Below, piece after piece: positions 42,955 through 52,006 of a DNA stretch of 64,000 nt. The notes under the pieces were generated by a model. It was not told the origin of the DNA, made no database searches, and saw only the letters and a program-made list of their open reading frames with translations. Position 1 is the first letter of the stretch, and every line of letters begins with the position of its first letter. The stretch comes from JABDIP01 sp965212545. Its GTDB lineage: Bacteria > Pseudomonadota > Alphaproteobacteria > DSM-16000 > Inquilinaceae. The position numbers and the translations under genes are program-made. The stretch lies in contig CBDBVB010000012.1 of assembly GCA_965212545.1 (NCBI GenBank), positions 5,973-69,972 on the forward strand. The letters are read 5' to 3'.

Positions 42955-43728
42955 ATGACACAGTCAATCCGCGCGACCATCTGGAACGAATTCCGCCACG
43001 AGAAGAGCAAGCCGGTGGTGGCCGAGCTCTACCCGGAGGGCATTCACGGCGCTATCGCCGACGGGCTTGCGGCCCGGATCCCCGAAGGCGGCCTCGCCAT
43101 CCGCACCGCGACGCTGGACGAGCCCGAGCATGGGCTGACCCAGACCGTGCTGGACCAGACCGACGTTCTGTTGTGGTGGGGCCACATGTCGCATCGCGAG
43201 GTGTCCGACGAGGTCGTCGACCGGGTGCAGCGCCGGGTGCTCGACGGTATGGGGCTGGTTGTGCTGCATTCCGGCCACCTCGCCAAGGTTTTCCGCCGAC
43301 TGATGGGGACATCCTGCGAGCTGGTCTGGCGCGAGGCCGACGCGGGCGAGCGCGAGCGGCTCTGGGTGGTCGATCCGGGCCATCCGATCGCCGAGGGCAT
43401 CGGCCCCTATATCGAGCTGCCAGCGACGGAAATGTATGGCGAGCCGTTCGATATCCCGGAGCCGGACGCGCTGGTCTTCATCAGCTGGTTCGAGGGCGGC
43501 GAGGTGTTCCGCTCCGGTTGCTGCTATCGCCGCGGCCGCGGCCGCATCTTCTATTTCCGCCCTGGCCACGAGACCTTCCCGATCTATCGCGACGATCAGG
43601 TGCTGCGGGTTCTTGCCAATGCGGTGCGCTGGGCCGCCCCGGCCCACGCCGACGGCGCCAAGCCTTCAGTGATCAACCGCCGGACCCCGCTCGAGGCCGG
43701 CGCCCCGGCGCAGACCAGGGATCAGTGA
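42955..43728 (+). CDS. ThuA-like (trehalose-utilisation type) protein
   Basis: A 257-residue glutamine-amidotransferase-fold protein of the ThuA family: TIWNEFRHEK, VLLWWGHMSHREVSDEVVDRV, GLVVLHSGHLAKVFRRLMG, HPIAEGI, ISWFEGGEVFRSGCCY and YFRPGHETFPIY, typical of the HtsE/ThuA-like group whose exact chemistry is uncertain (keto-sugar metabolism in rhizobia). ATG 42955 (MTQSIRA). It stands alone on the plus strand, converging with the SDR gene. Confidence 0.88.
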   Translation: MTQSIRATIWNEFRHEKSKPVVAELYPEGIHGAIADGLAARIPEGGLAIRTATLDEPEHGLTQTVLDQTDVLLWWGHMSHREVSDEVVDRVQRRVLDGMGLVVLHSGHLAKVFRRLMGTSCELVWREADAGERERLWVVDPGHPIAEGIGPYIELPATEMYGEPFDIPEPDALVFISWFEGGEVFRSGCCYRRGRGRIFYFRPGHETFPIYRDDQVLRVLANAVRWAAPAHADGAKPSVINRRTPLEAGAPAQTRDQ

Positions 43729-43758
43729 TCATCGGTCGTCGGGTCCTTTCGGCCTCGC

Positions 43759-44511
43759 TCAATACACCGCCCGGCCGCCCGACAGGTCGAACACCGCGCC
43801 GGTGCTGAAGGAGCACTCCTCCGAAGCCAGCCAAGCGATCAGCGCGGCGGCCTCCTCCGGCTGTCCCAGCCGGTTGATCGGCATGCGGGCCAGCACACCG
43901 GCCAGATACTCCTTGCTGACGTCCTGCAGCATCCCGGTCTCGATGCCCGATGGCGTGACGCAGTTGACGATGATGCCGCTGGTGGCGAGTTCCTTGCCCA
44001 GCGCCTTGGTGAAGCCGATCGCGCCTGCCTTGGCGGCGGAATAGGCGGCGTTGTTGGCAGCACCCTCCATGCCGGCGATCGACGAGACGATGACGATGCG
44101 GCCATAGCCGTGACCAAGCATGTGCGGCACCGCCGCGCGGCAGGCCAGGAAGACGCTGGTCAGGTCGAGGCGGATCAGCCGGTCCCAATCCTCCAAAGTG
44201 TGGTCCCAGGCGCTCTTGATAGTGCCGGCGATGCCGGCATTGGCGATCAGGACGTCGACATCGGGAAATCGATCGAAGGTCGCCTTCGCCGCCTTGTCGA
44301 CAGAGCCCGGGTCACCGGCATCCATCACGACAGAGTGAACCGTGCCCTTGGCCGACAACGTGTCGGTCGCCCGCTCCAGCCCGGCCGCGTCGATGTCCCA
44401 GAGGCTGACGGCCGCGCCGGACCCCAGCATCCGATCCGCCGTCGCAAATCCGATTCCCTTGGCCCCGCCGGTAATGATGGCGGTGCGGCCGGTGAAGTCG
44501 AGTGCATTCAT
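43759..44511 (-). CDS. short-chain dehydrogenase/reductase
   Basis: A 250-residue classical SDR. Cofactor motif GGAKGIG (about residues 15-21), WDID (Asp at the end of strand 2 suggests NAD), NAGI, catalytic Ser in IVSSIAGMEG, YSAAK (Tyr and Lys) and the loop NCVTPSGIETGML. It reduces or oxidises an alcohol of unknown identity. It is the last gene of the run TRAP transporter-amidase-hydroxyacid dehydrogenase-SDR on the minus strand. Confidence 0.92.
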   Translation of the reverse strand: MNALDFTGRTAIITGGAKGIGFATADRMLGSGAAVSLWDIDAAGLERATDTLSAKGTVHSVVMDAGDPGSVDKAAKATFDRFPDVDVLIANAGIAGTIKSAWDHTLEDWDRLIRLDLTSVFLACRAAVPHMLGHGYGRIVIVSSIAGMEGAANNAAYSAAKAGAIGFTKALGKELATSGIIVNCVTPSGIETGMLQDVSKEYLAGVLARMPINRLGQPEEAAALIAWLASEECSFSTGAVFDLSGGRAVY

Positions 44512-44568
44512 GAAGGGCCCCGTGGTCCGTGGTATCGCATAGAGCCACCCCTACGGCATCATTGTCAT

Positions 44569-44586
44569 TTCCCGCCTGCGCGGGAA
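44569..44586. repeat. short TTCCCGC hairpin (REP-like)
   Basis: TTCCCGC-CTGC-GCGGGAA, a perfect 7-bp stem in the 99-bp gap between the hydroxyacid dehydrogenase and SDR genes. The core GTCATTTCCCGC resembles widespread proteobacterial REP sequences. It may stabilise or attenuate the transcript. Confidence 0.5.
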
Positions 44587-44610
44587 TCAAGAACGGATGT
44601 ATGACCGGAC

Positions 44611-45576
44611 CTAAGCCACCCGGTCGCCCGGTTCGCGGCCGGCGAAGACGGCGTCGATATTGTCCAGGGCGCGGAAGCCCATGGCGTCGCGGGTCTCCTT
44701 CGTGGCCGAGCCGATATGCGGGAGCAGGAATACGTTCTCGAGCGCGGAGAGGGCGGGGTTGCCCCCCGGTTCGGTGACGAAGACGTCGAGGCCGGCGGCG
44801 AACAGCTTGCCGGACTTCAGCGCCCGGATCATGGCCGACTCGTCGACCAGGGCGCCGCGCGCCGTGTTCACCAGCACCGCCCTGTCCGGCAGCAGCGCCA
44901 GGGTGCGATCGTCGATCAGACCGGTGGTCTCCGGCGTCGCCGGGCAGTGCAGCGACAGCACGTCGCAATGGGGCAGGAGGTCGTCCACGCTTTCGTGGAA
45001 AGCAGCGCCCTGTTCCAGCTCCGGCGGCAGGCGGCGGCGGTTGTGGTAGTGGACCTTCATGCCAAAGCCGCGGGCGCGCATCGCCGTCACCTGGCCGACC
45101 CGGCCCATGCCGATCACCCCGAAGCGCTTGCTGCTCACCTGGGTGCCGACCATGAAGGCCGGGCTCCAGAAATCCCAACGGCCCTCGCGCACCATGCGGT
45201 CGCCCTCGCTGCCCCGGCGGGCGGCGCCCAGCATGCACAAGATGGCAATCTCGGCAGTGGCGTCGGACAGCACGTCGGGCGTATTCGTGACGATCAGGCC
45301 TTTCGCCTTCGCCGCCGCCAGGTCGACATGGTCGACGCCGACCGAATGGTTGGCGATGACGCGCAGGCGCTCCGGCAGTTCGGCGATCACCTCGGCGGAG
45401 AAGATCTCGGAATGGCAGGGCAGTACGGCGTCCGCCGCTTGGCAGCGCTCGACCAGCTCGTCCCTGGTGAAGACCCGGTCATCCGGGTTCAGCACCGCCT
45501 CATAATCGCGTTCCAGGCGGGCATGGACCGCGTCGGTCAGGCGGCGGGTTACCAATACGACGGGTTTGTCGGGCAT
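44611..45576 (-). CDS. D-2-hydroxyacid dehydrogenase (glyoxylate/hydroxypyruvate reductase type)
   Basis: A 321-residue NAD(P)-dependent enzyme of the GyaR/GRHPR group: substrate loop ANHSVGVDHVDL, Rossmann motif GMGRVGQVTAMRARGFG, catalytic Arg in VLVNTARGALVDE, Glu in AAGLDVFVTEPG and His in LLPHIGSAT. The 34-residue spacing pattern is typical of D-glycerate dehydrogenase. It stands between a small membrane protein gene and the SDR gene in the TRAP/amidase run, so it may act on the imported acid after hydrolysis. Confidence 0.92.
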   Translation of the reverse strand: MPDKPVVLVTRRLTDAVHARLERDYEAVLNPDDRVFTRDELVERCQAADAVLPCHSEIFSAEVIAELPERLRVIANHSVGVDHVDLAAAKAKGLIVTNTPDVLSDATAEIAILCMLGAARRGSEGDRMVREGRWDFWSPAFMVGTQVSSKRFGVIGMGRVGQVTAMRARGFGMKVHYHNRRRLPPELEQGAAFHESVDDLLPHCDVLSLHCPATPETTGLIDDRTLALLPDRAVLVNTARGALVDESAMIRALKSGKLFAAGLDVFVTEPGGNPALSALENVFLLPHIGSATKETRDAMGFRALDNIDAVFAGREPGDRVA

Positions 45577-45628
45577 GGCTTGCTGTCCTGTCTGGCCTCC
45601 GGCGCTTCTGGTGCCGGCGGATTGGCGG

Positions 45629-45811
45629 TCAATCTTCGGCTCGGTCGGATCGGATCAGCGTCTTGAAGAAATCATAGCCGGCCAGCGTGACCCCGATGAT
45701 GACGACGAGAATCAGGTCGACCTCCCGGACGAACCACACCAGAACGCCGACAAAGACGACAAAGCCGATCAGCGCGGCAATCGCGACGATCCTATCGGTC
45801 TGGGTGTTCAT
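45629..45811 (-). CDS. small two-helix membrane protein
   Basis: A 60-residue protein: short polar N-terminus, then hydrophobic segments RIVAIAALIGFVVFVGVLVWF and LILVVIIGVTLAGYDFF, and a charged C-terminus ending RSDRAED. Its ATG overlaps the amidase stop by 4 bp (ATGA), which supports that it is a real gene. No family recognised; perhaps an accessory of the transporter. Confidence 0.65.
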   Translation of the reverse strand: MNTQTDRIVAIAALIGFVVFVGVLVWFVREVDLILVVIIGVTLAGYDFFKTLIRSDRAED

Positions 45812-47169
45812 GACTGGCCTCCTTCGACCGCCGTCGCCAGATGCCGCACCAGCCAGTTCGCGGTCCGCAACAGTCGGGCATCATCGCCCTTTGGGCCGAC
45901 AAGCTGGGCACCGATGGGGAGTCCGGCCTCGCCGGTCATCAGCGGCAGCGCAATCGCCGGCGTGCCACAGAACGTCCACAGGGTGCAGAAACATGGATCG
46001 CCCGTCGCCTTCAGCCCCTTTGGCGCCTCGCCGGGGGCCGCCGGCGTCAGGATGGCGTCGTAGCGCTCGAAGATCGCGTCAAGTCCGCTGCCCAGGACCC
46101 GCTGCCATTTGCGGGCCGCAAGGTAGTCCGTGGCGGAAACCGCCCGCCCGTCGGCCACCAGGGACTTGAACTCCTCGCTCACCAACTCCGGCGATTTGTC
46201 GACATAGCCGCCGAGGCTCGCAGCCATCTCGGCCGCCATGATCGCCTTGTGCCAGTCAAAGATGCCGTCGAACGGGTCCGGCAGCGGCACCTCGTCGACA
46301 TCGCCGATCGCCGTGCACAGCTCCTCGAAGGCGGCCCGGGTCGCCGGCTCCGCCCTGTCCCAGGCCGGCGTCCTGACGAAGCCGATGGCCGGGCGCACCG
46401 GCGGCTCGGCGCTGGCGGTGGCCAGCAGTCCGCCGGCCGGCCGGTCGATCGCACCCGCGTCAACGCCATCGGCGCCGATCACCGCTTCCGCCGCCAGCGC
46501 CGCATCTGTGACGGACCGCGCGAAGATCCCGATCGTGTCCAGGCTGGACGCCGCCTCCATCACGCCGGTGCGCGGAATGGCCCCGAAGCTGGGCTTGAAC
46601 CCGACCACACCGCAGAACGAGGCCGGCCGGATCATCGAGCCGTTGGTCTGTGAGCCGATCGCCAGCGGCACCACGCCCGCCGCCACGGCGGCGGCGGAGC
46701 CGCTGGACGATCCGCCTGGCGTATGCTCCGGATTATGCGGGTTGCGGGTCTTGCCGGGATGGAAATAGGCCAGTTCCGTGGTCACGGTCTTGCCGAGGAT
46801 GACGGCCCCCGCTCGCTTCAACCGGCGCACCACGGCTGCGTCCTCGCGCGGCCGGCGGCCGGCATCGATCGGCGTGCCGTTCTCGGTCGGCATGCCGACC
46901 ATGTCCACAATGTCCTTGATGCCTACCGGAACGCCGTGAAGGGGGCCGAGCGTAAGGCCCCGCTGCTTATGCGCATCCAGAGTCTTGGCCGCGTTCAGCG
47001 CGTGATCCCGGTCCTGATAGGCCCAGGCCTGTATGTCCGGCTCGACCTCCTCGGCGCGGTTCAGACAGCCCTCCGCCATCTGCTCGGCGGTGATCGCACC
47101 GTCTGCGATCGTGGCCGCTGCGTCCAATGCGCCAAGGCCTGAGGTCGAGATCATCCTATTCGTCCCCAT
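45808..47169 (-). CDS. amidase-signature-family hydrolase
   Basis: A 453-residue amidase. The Ser-cisSer-Lys triad is visible: Lys in PVGIKDIVD, the Gly/Ser motif TPGGSSSGSAAAVAAG and the nucleophile region QTNGSMIRPASFCGVVGFKP. It hydrolyses an unknown amide to acid and ammonia. The start is ATG 47169, 7 bp after the dctM stop; ATG 47154 (MISTSG) is possible. The position behind a TRAP operon suggests the imported compound or its precursor is an amide. Confidence 0.92.
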   Translation of the reverse strand: MGTNRMISTSGLGALDAAATIADGAITAEQMAEGCLNRAEEVEPDIQAWAYQDRDHALNAAKTLDAHKQRGLTLGPLHGVPVGIKDIVDMVGMPTENGTPIDAGRRPREDAAVVRRLKRAGAVILGKTVTTELAYFHPGKTRNPHNPEHTPGGSSSGSAAAVAAGVVPLAIGSQTNGSMIRPASFCGVVGFKPSFGAIPRTGVMEAASSLDTIGIFARSVTDAALAAEAVIGADGVDAGAIDRPAGGLLATASAEPPVRPAIGFVRTPAWDRAEPATRAAFEELCTAIGDVDEVPLPDPFDGIFDWHKAIMAAEMAASLGGYVDKSPELVSEEFKSLVADGRAVSATDYLAARKWQRVLGSGLDAIFERYDAILTPAAPGEAPKGLKATGDPCFCTLWTFCGTPAIALPLMTGEAGLPIGAQLVGPKGDDARLLRTANWLVRHLATAVEGGQS

Positions 47170-47175
47170 GCTCTG

Positions 47176-49008
47176 TTAGCGGGCGCCATAGAAGTAGTCC
47201 GGCAGGAAGAACGCGATCTGCGGGAAGACATAAAGCAGCACCATGCTGAACACGATCAGCGCCAGGAACGGCATCACGCCACGGAAAATATCGGTCAGGG
47301 CCACCTGTGGTGGGGCCACCCCCTTCAGGTAGTAGGCTGCCATCGCCATCGGCGGGGTCAGGAACGAAGTCTGCAGGTTGAGCGCGATAAGGATGCCGAA
47401 GAAAAGCGGATCGATGCCGAATATCGGCAGCAGCGGCAGGAAGATCGGCACGAAGATGATGATGATCTCCGACCATTCCAGCGGCCAGCCCAGCAGGAAG
47501 ATGATGAACTGCGCCATGATCAGGAACATGATCGGTGACATGTTCAGCCCGACGACGAATTCGTGGATCAGGCTCTCGCCACCCATATAGGAGAACACCG
47601 AAGAAAACACCCAGGAGCCGACGAACATCCAGCAGACCATCGCCGATGTGCGCACGGTCAGATAGACGGATTCCCGCAGGCCCTGCTTCTCGATCACCTT
47701 CCAGCCGGTCCAGCCGATCAAGCCAAGCAGCAGGCCGGCGTCGTAGGCCCACGGGTTGTATTCCTGGTACCGGAACACGGTCTGCCGGTCGATCAGGATG
47801 ATCACCGACAGGATCACGGCGCCCAGAAGGCCCATGAGAGCACCGCGCCCGGCATACTCGAACACTGGGATCATGGCCTGCGATCTCGGCTGGATCCAGC
47901 GCAGCACCTCGATCCGGTCGCCGAAGTAGTGAACCAGCAGGCCGATGCCGACGGCCAGTGCTATGGAAATGCCAGGTCCGACCGGCAACATCGCCTCGGC
48001 CGCCGGCGCACCGAAGAGCTTGCTTGCGAGGATCCGAAGCGTGAAGTAGATGAGGAACAGCCCGGTCGTCGCGATCCCGCCGACGCCGAGGGCGTAGATC
48101 CATGGATTGACCACGGGGGCGCCGTCGCGCATCCATTCCGGCGTGACCCGGCCATTGCGGATCGCCGCGATCCGATAGGCGATGGCGAGAACCAGCCCGC
48201 CGATCGCGCCCACCGCCGCCGCTTCCGACGGCGTCGCCAGACCCAGCAGGATCGCGCCCAGCACCGACAGGATCAGGAAGGCCAACGGAAAGAAGGATGT
48301 CACCAGCATGAAGAGCACCCGCCCCAGCGGCAGGCGCTCGAATTCATCCTCCGGCGGCTTTGGCGCCAGGCTCGGATTGAGCCATGCCCGGCCGACCACA
48401 TAGAGGATGTAGAGCCCGGCCAGCAGGAAACCCGGGAAGATCGCACCGGCATACAGCCGCACGATCGACACGTTGGATGTCGCCGCGTAGACGATCAGCA
48501 TGATCGAAGGCGGGATCAGGATGCCGAGGCAACCGCCGGCGCAGATCACGCCGGACGCAAAGGAGGTGTTGTACTTGGCGCGCATCATGGCCGGCAGGGC
48601 CAGCAGTCCCATCAGCGTCACCACCGCGCCGATGATGCCGGTCGCGGTCGCGAACAGGGCGCAGGTGGCCAGCGCCGCAACCGCCATGGCGCCGGGCAGA
48701 TTCCGGGCCGTGACGTACAGCGTGTCGAACAGCCGGTTTACGATGTTGGCCCGTTCGACGATGTAGCCCATGAACAGGAACAGCGGGATCGCCGTCAGCA
48801 CGTCGTTGGCCATGACCGAGTAGGTCTGATTGACGAACAGGTCGAAGATCCGGTTGTCGAAGATCGTCTGCATGCGCTCGGCGTCGTAATAGGCGTAGTA
48901 GCCGAACGCCACGCCCATCGCCATCAGCGTGAAGCAGACCGGGAATCCGAGGAAGATGGTGAGGATGAAGATCCCCAGCATCATGATCGCGACTTGCGGG
49001 TCGGTCAT
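47176..49008 (-). CDS. TRAP transporter large permease (long DctM form)
   Basis: A 610-residue DctM, longer than the usual ~430 because of an insert of about 170 residues with extra helices between the two halves (around residues 240-420: WIYALGVGGIATTGLFLIYF, AYDAGLLLGLIGWTGWKVIE). Family motifs: FLGFPVCFTLMAMGVAFGY, AIPLFLFMGYIVERANIV, GGCLGILIPPSIMLIVYAAT in the first half and ILIALNLQTSFLTPPMAMAAYYL in the second. It overlaps dctQ by 4 bp. Long forms accompany TakP-type receptors. Confidence 0.93.
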   Translation of the reverse strand: MTDPQVAIMMLGIFILTIFLGFPVCFTLMAMGVAFGYYAYYDAERMQTIFDNRIFDLFVNQTYSVMANDVLTAIPLFLFMGYIVERANIVNRLFDTLYVTARNLPGAMAVAALATCALFATATGIIGAVVTLMGLLALPAMMRAKYNTSFASGVICAGGCLGILIPPSIMLIVYAATSNVSIVRLYAGAIFPGFLLAGLYILYVVGRAWLNPSLAPKPPEDEFERLPLGRVLFMLVTSFFPLAFLILSVLGAILLGLATPSEAAAVGAIGGLVLAIAYRIAAIRNGRVTPEWMRDGAPVVNPWIYALGVGGIATTGLFLIYFTLRILASKLFGAPAAEAMLPVGPGISIALAVGIGLLVHYFGDRIEVLRWIQPRSQAMIPVFEYAGRGALMGLLGAVILSVIILIDRQTVFRYQEYNPWAYDAGLLLGLIGWTGWKVIEKQGLRESVYLTVRTSAMVCWMFVGSWVFSSVFSYMGGESLIHEFVVGLNMSPIMFLIMAQFIIFLLGWPLEWSEIIIIFVPIFLPLLPIFGIDPLFFGILIALNLQTSFLTPPMAMAAYYLKGVAPPQVALTDIFRGVMPFLALIVFSMVLLYVFPQIAFFLPDYFYGAR

Positions 49009-49616
49009 GTGTCTTTGCGCTCGTCCATGGCGGTGCCGATGACACCCGGGCCTTTCTCGGCCGCTTGCTTGAGCAGGATGTCTTCCAACTCCTCGACGTC
49101 TTCCTCATGCTTCGGCCATTGGCCGGAGCGGATACAGAGAATGCAGCGGCACACTTGGGCCATCCCCTGCAGCAGCAGCAGGATGCCGGCCGCCACGATG
49201 ATCGCCTTGAACTGGAAGATCGGCACGTTCGCCGGGCTCATCACGCTGACTTCGGTATAGCGGAACGAGCGCGCGGCATATTTCCAGCCGGCCAGGATCA
49301 GGGCCAGGATGCCGGGAAAGAAAAACAGGAAATAGAGCACCAGTTCGACCTTCGCCTGGGTGCTTGGTTTCCACAGCCGGTAGATGAAATCGCCGCGGAC
49401 ATGGCCGTCGCGGGACAGGGTGTAGGCGCCGGCCATCATGAACAGCGAGCCGTACATCATGTAGCTGAGATCGAAGGCCCAGGCGGTCGGGTCCCGCAAC
49501 ACGTAACGTACGAACACCTCGTACCCGACGCCGAAAGTCATAATGACGATACACCAGGCGAACGCCTTGCCGAACCATGCGGTCAGCCGGTCGATAAAGG
49601 TGACAAAGGACTGCAT
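49005..49616 (-). CDS. TRAP transporter small permease (DctQ)
   Basis: A 203-residue four-helix DctQ: DRLTAWFGKAFAWCIVIMTFGVGYEVFVRYVLR, then LSYMMYGSLFMMAGAYTLSRDGHVRGDFIYR (the RDGHVRGD signature), VLYFLFFFPGILALILAGW, FKAIIVAAGILLLLQGMAQV. It complexes with the large permease whose gene overlaps by 4 bp. The C-terminal ~45 residues are charged and cytoplasmic. A 105-bp gap separates it from dctP. Confidence 0.92.
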   Translation of the reverse strand: MQSFVTFIDRLTAWFGKAFAWCIVIMTFGVGYEVFVRYVLRDPTAWAFDLSYMMYGSLFMMAGAYTLSRDGHVRGDFIYRLWKPSTQAKVELVLYFLFFFPGILALILAGWKYAARSFRYTEVSVMSPANVPIFQFKAIIVAAGILLLLQGMAQVCRCILCIRSGQWPKHEEDVEELEDILLKQAAEKGPGVIGTAMDERKDT

Positions 49617-49721
49617 CGTCTTCCCGGCCGGTCAGATTGAACAGACGAACGGAGGAGGAGATTATCCCCCTCCGTCGACTGCATCCAGGGTCGCGAGCCG
49701 ATCGCGAACGTTGGGACCTGC

Positions 49722-50876
49722 CTAGTAGGGCAGTTTGCCCGGGAAGTAGTGGTCGTAGGCGAGCTTGTAGTCCGCCGAGTTCAACAGGTCGTAGAACGCA
49801 ACCCGCTCGGTCCAGGCCTTCTGGCTGGCGACCACCTTGGCGAAGAACTCGTCCTGCACCAGGTCCTGCATGACGGTGTCCCAGGATTCGAGCTGCGCCT
49901 CCATGATCGATCTGTCGGTGCGATAGACATTGACCCCGTCATCGTTGATCAGCGTTTGCAGGTCGGCCGAATACTTGTCCATGGCGAGACCGTAATTGGC
50001 GGTATTGGCCGCCTCGGCCGCATGTTCCAGGATCGCTTGATGCTCGGCCGGCAGGGAGTCGTGGACGCCCTTGTTGAGGATGATCTCGAAGAACTCGGCC
50101 GCCTGGTGGTAGGAGCCCATATGGTAGTGCTTGGAGACATCCTGCGCGCCGAACTGGCGGTCGGCGGTCGGGTTGTTGAACTCGAACGCCTCGATGACGC
50201 CGCGCTCCAGCGCCGGGACGATCTCGCCGCCGGGAAGCTGGGTCACACGCAGGCCCATGCCCTGCATGATGTCGGTTGCAAGGCCGACGGTGCGGTATTT
50301 CAGGCCCTGCATATCGGCGGCCGACTGGACGTGCTCCTTGAACCAGCCGAGCGGCTGGGTCGGCATCGGCATGGCGAAGTAGCCCACCAGATCGAGCCCG
50401 AGGATGTCCTGAATCAGCTCCTGATACAGCTCCTTGCCGCCACCAAAATGGATCCAGGCCAGGATCTGCGAGGCATTGGCGCCGAACACCGGACCGGTGC
50501 CGAACAGCGACGCGGCCTTGTTCTTGCCGTACCAGTAGGCCGTCACGGTGTGCGCCGCGTCGAGGATGCCGTCGGCGCAGGCGTCCTGGACCTGGAACGC
50601 CTTCACCACCGCCCCGGCCGGAAGGTATTCGATCGTCAGGCTACCGCCGGACATCGCACCGACACGGTCGGCATACTGCTTGGCCATGTCGGAGAAGATT
50701 GAGGTGGCGCCCCAGGAGCCCTGCATCTTCAGGACGCGGGTCTGCGCCCGCGCGATATTCGGCGCGGCGAGCATCGATGCGCCGCCGACACCTGCGGCGG
50801 CAGCCCCGGTCAGGAAGCTGCGGCGCGATGCGGCCGACTTCTTCTCTTCGTATTTCGGCGATTTTGTTTTTGGCAT
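49722..50876 (-). CDS. TRAP transporter solute-binding protein (TakP-like)
   Basis: A 384-residue periplasmic receptor exported by the Tat pathway (SRRSFLTGAAAAGVGGASML). Residues VLKMQGSWGATSIFSDMAKQ, YLPAGAVVKAFQVQDA, the ligand region LKYRTVGLATDIMQGMGL and VIEAFEFNNPTADRQFG followed by the dimerisation helix near the C-terminus match the TakP group, whose characterised member binds 2-oxo acids such as pyruvate or 2-oxobutyrate. ATG 50876 has GGGAGGC upstream; the longer frame to 51023 lacks a leader. The ligand here is inferred only. Confidence 0.93.
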   Translation of the reverse strand: MPKTKSPKYEEKKSAASRRSFLTGAAAAGVGGASMLAAPNIARAQTRVLKMQGSWGATSIFSDMAKQYADRVGAMSGGSLTIEYLPAGAVVKAFQVQDACADGILDAAHTVTAYWYGKNKAASLFGTGPVFGANASQILAWIHFGGGKELYQELIQDILGLDLVGYFAMPMPTQPLGWFKEHVQSAADMQGLKYRTVGLATDIMQGMGLRVTQLPGGEIVPALERGVIEAFEFNNPTADRQFGAQDVSKHYHMGSYHQAAEFFEIILNKGVHDSLPAEHQAILEHAAEAANTANYGLAMDKYSADLQTLINDDGVNVYRTDRSIMEAQLESWDTVMQDLVQDEFFAKVVASQKAWTERVAFYDLLNSADYKLAYDHYFPGKLPY

Positions 50877-51417
50877 TGGAGCCTCCCAGATGTTTGTTGG
50901 TCCATCCCCTGATCGATCGATCGGGCATCCACATTTCGACCGGGATGGCGGTCGAACCCTCGGCGCCACTTGGAACTCGTAGACGTCATTCGCACTATAT
51001 GCGCGATCAACGACGCGCCGCAAACCCGGCCAGGTTACAGGGCGTAAAAGCGCGCCGTCTCAACGTATTCCCCCATATTTGCCGGACGGGATCTCGTCGA
51101 CTTCGCCGACCCTTGCGGAAAGACAGACCGAACTTTTTCCCGAATCCAGTCACCAGCCGCATCCTAGCAGGGCGAAATGGCAATCGTCCAAATTACTTGA
51201 ATGCAATTCCGCATCGTGGAAACTGTTAATTTTCTAAAGGATTTTCAAAGGGTTATTGAGTGATTTGTGACCCATGATCGCGGAGCGGCCATCGACGGAA
51301 GGCCGTTGGCGGATCCCTGACGGCCCGGGCGCGCGAAGTCCGCCCGGCTTGAGCCAAGTCAATCCAGTATCGCTGTTTCACCGCTAGGCTATGATTGGAC
51401 ACTGGGAGGAACAGACC
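50877..51417. other. divergent intergenic region
   Basis: About 540 bp with no gene. A less GC-rich stretch at 51170-51285 probably carries the promoter of the TRAP operon (minus) and perhaps of the hemerythrin gene (plus). TTGAAA at about 51245 on the minus strand is a possible -35 element. Nothing else is recognised. Confidence 0.4.
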
Positions 51418-51981
51418 ATGCCAGCCGTCATCGACTCTCTGCGGCAGGAGCATGTGAACATGGCGAAGCTCCTCAATGTTCTCGACCGGCAGATCGGGAT
51501 TTTCGAATCCGGCGGCTCGCCGGACTACGAGATCATCTTCGGCGTCGTGGAATATCTGAAGGAGTGGTCCGATCGGTGGCACCACCCCAAGGAGGACCTC
51601 GTCCTCGACAAGCTGCGCCTGCGCGATCCGGCGGCGGCGGACGCCGTTGGCGAACTCGAGAAGCACCACGAGGCCCTGGCGGCGCTGACCGATCACTTCC
51701 TCGACGTCATCCGCGAAGTGCTGAACGAGGAAGAGTTGCCGCGCGACCGGGTGAGCCAGGTAGCGGCAGAATTCCTGCTTTCGCAGCGCCGCCATATGGC
51801 CGGTGAGGAGGAGGTCTTCCTGCCCGCCGCGGAGCGTTCCCTGACCAGTCAGGATTGGGCCGACATCGCCATGCGCATGAGCAATCCCGAGGACCCGCTG
51901 TTCGGGCGCACGGTCGAGAAGCGCTTCGAGGGCCTGCGCCGCGACATCCTGGCGCTGGAGAAGGAAGCGACCGCCGGGTGA
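51418..51981 (+). CDS. hemerythrin HHE-domain protein
   Basis: A 187-residue four-helix protein with the di-iron pattern of the hemerythrin/HHE family: LRQEHVNMAKLLNVL, RWHHPKEDLVLDKL, ELEKHHEALAALTDHFL and LLSQRRHMAGEEEVFLPAAE, containing the expected His and Glu ligands. Likely binds oxygen, NO or iron. ATG 51418 has GGGAGGA upstream; ATG 51391 is less likely. It converges with the usp gene. Confidence 0.92.
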   Translation: MPAVIDSLRQEHVNMAKLLNVLDRQIGIFESGGSPDYEIIFGVVEYLKEWSDRWHHPKEDLVLDKLRLRDPAAADAVGELEKHHEALAALTDHFLDVIREVLNEEELPRDRVSQVAAEFLLSQRRHMAGEEEVFLPAAERSLTSQDWADIAMRMSNPEDPLFGRTVEKRFEGLRRDILALEKEATAG

Positions 51982-52006
51982 CGCCACAGATGACCGCAGC
52001 GGCTCG

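Noticed and set aside
47563..49260. 565-codon plus-strand open frame
   Set aside because: Antisense shadow of the TRAP dctM and dctQ genes; translation is low-complexity, rich in His, Asp, Gln and Arg.
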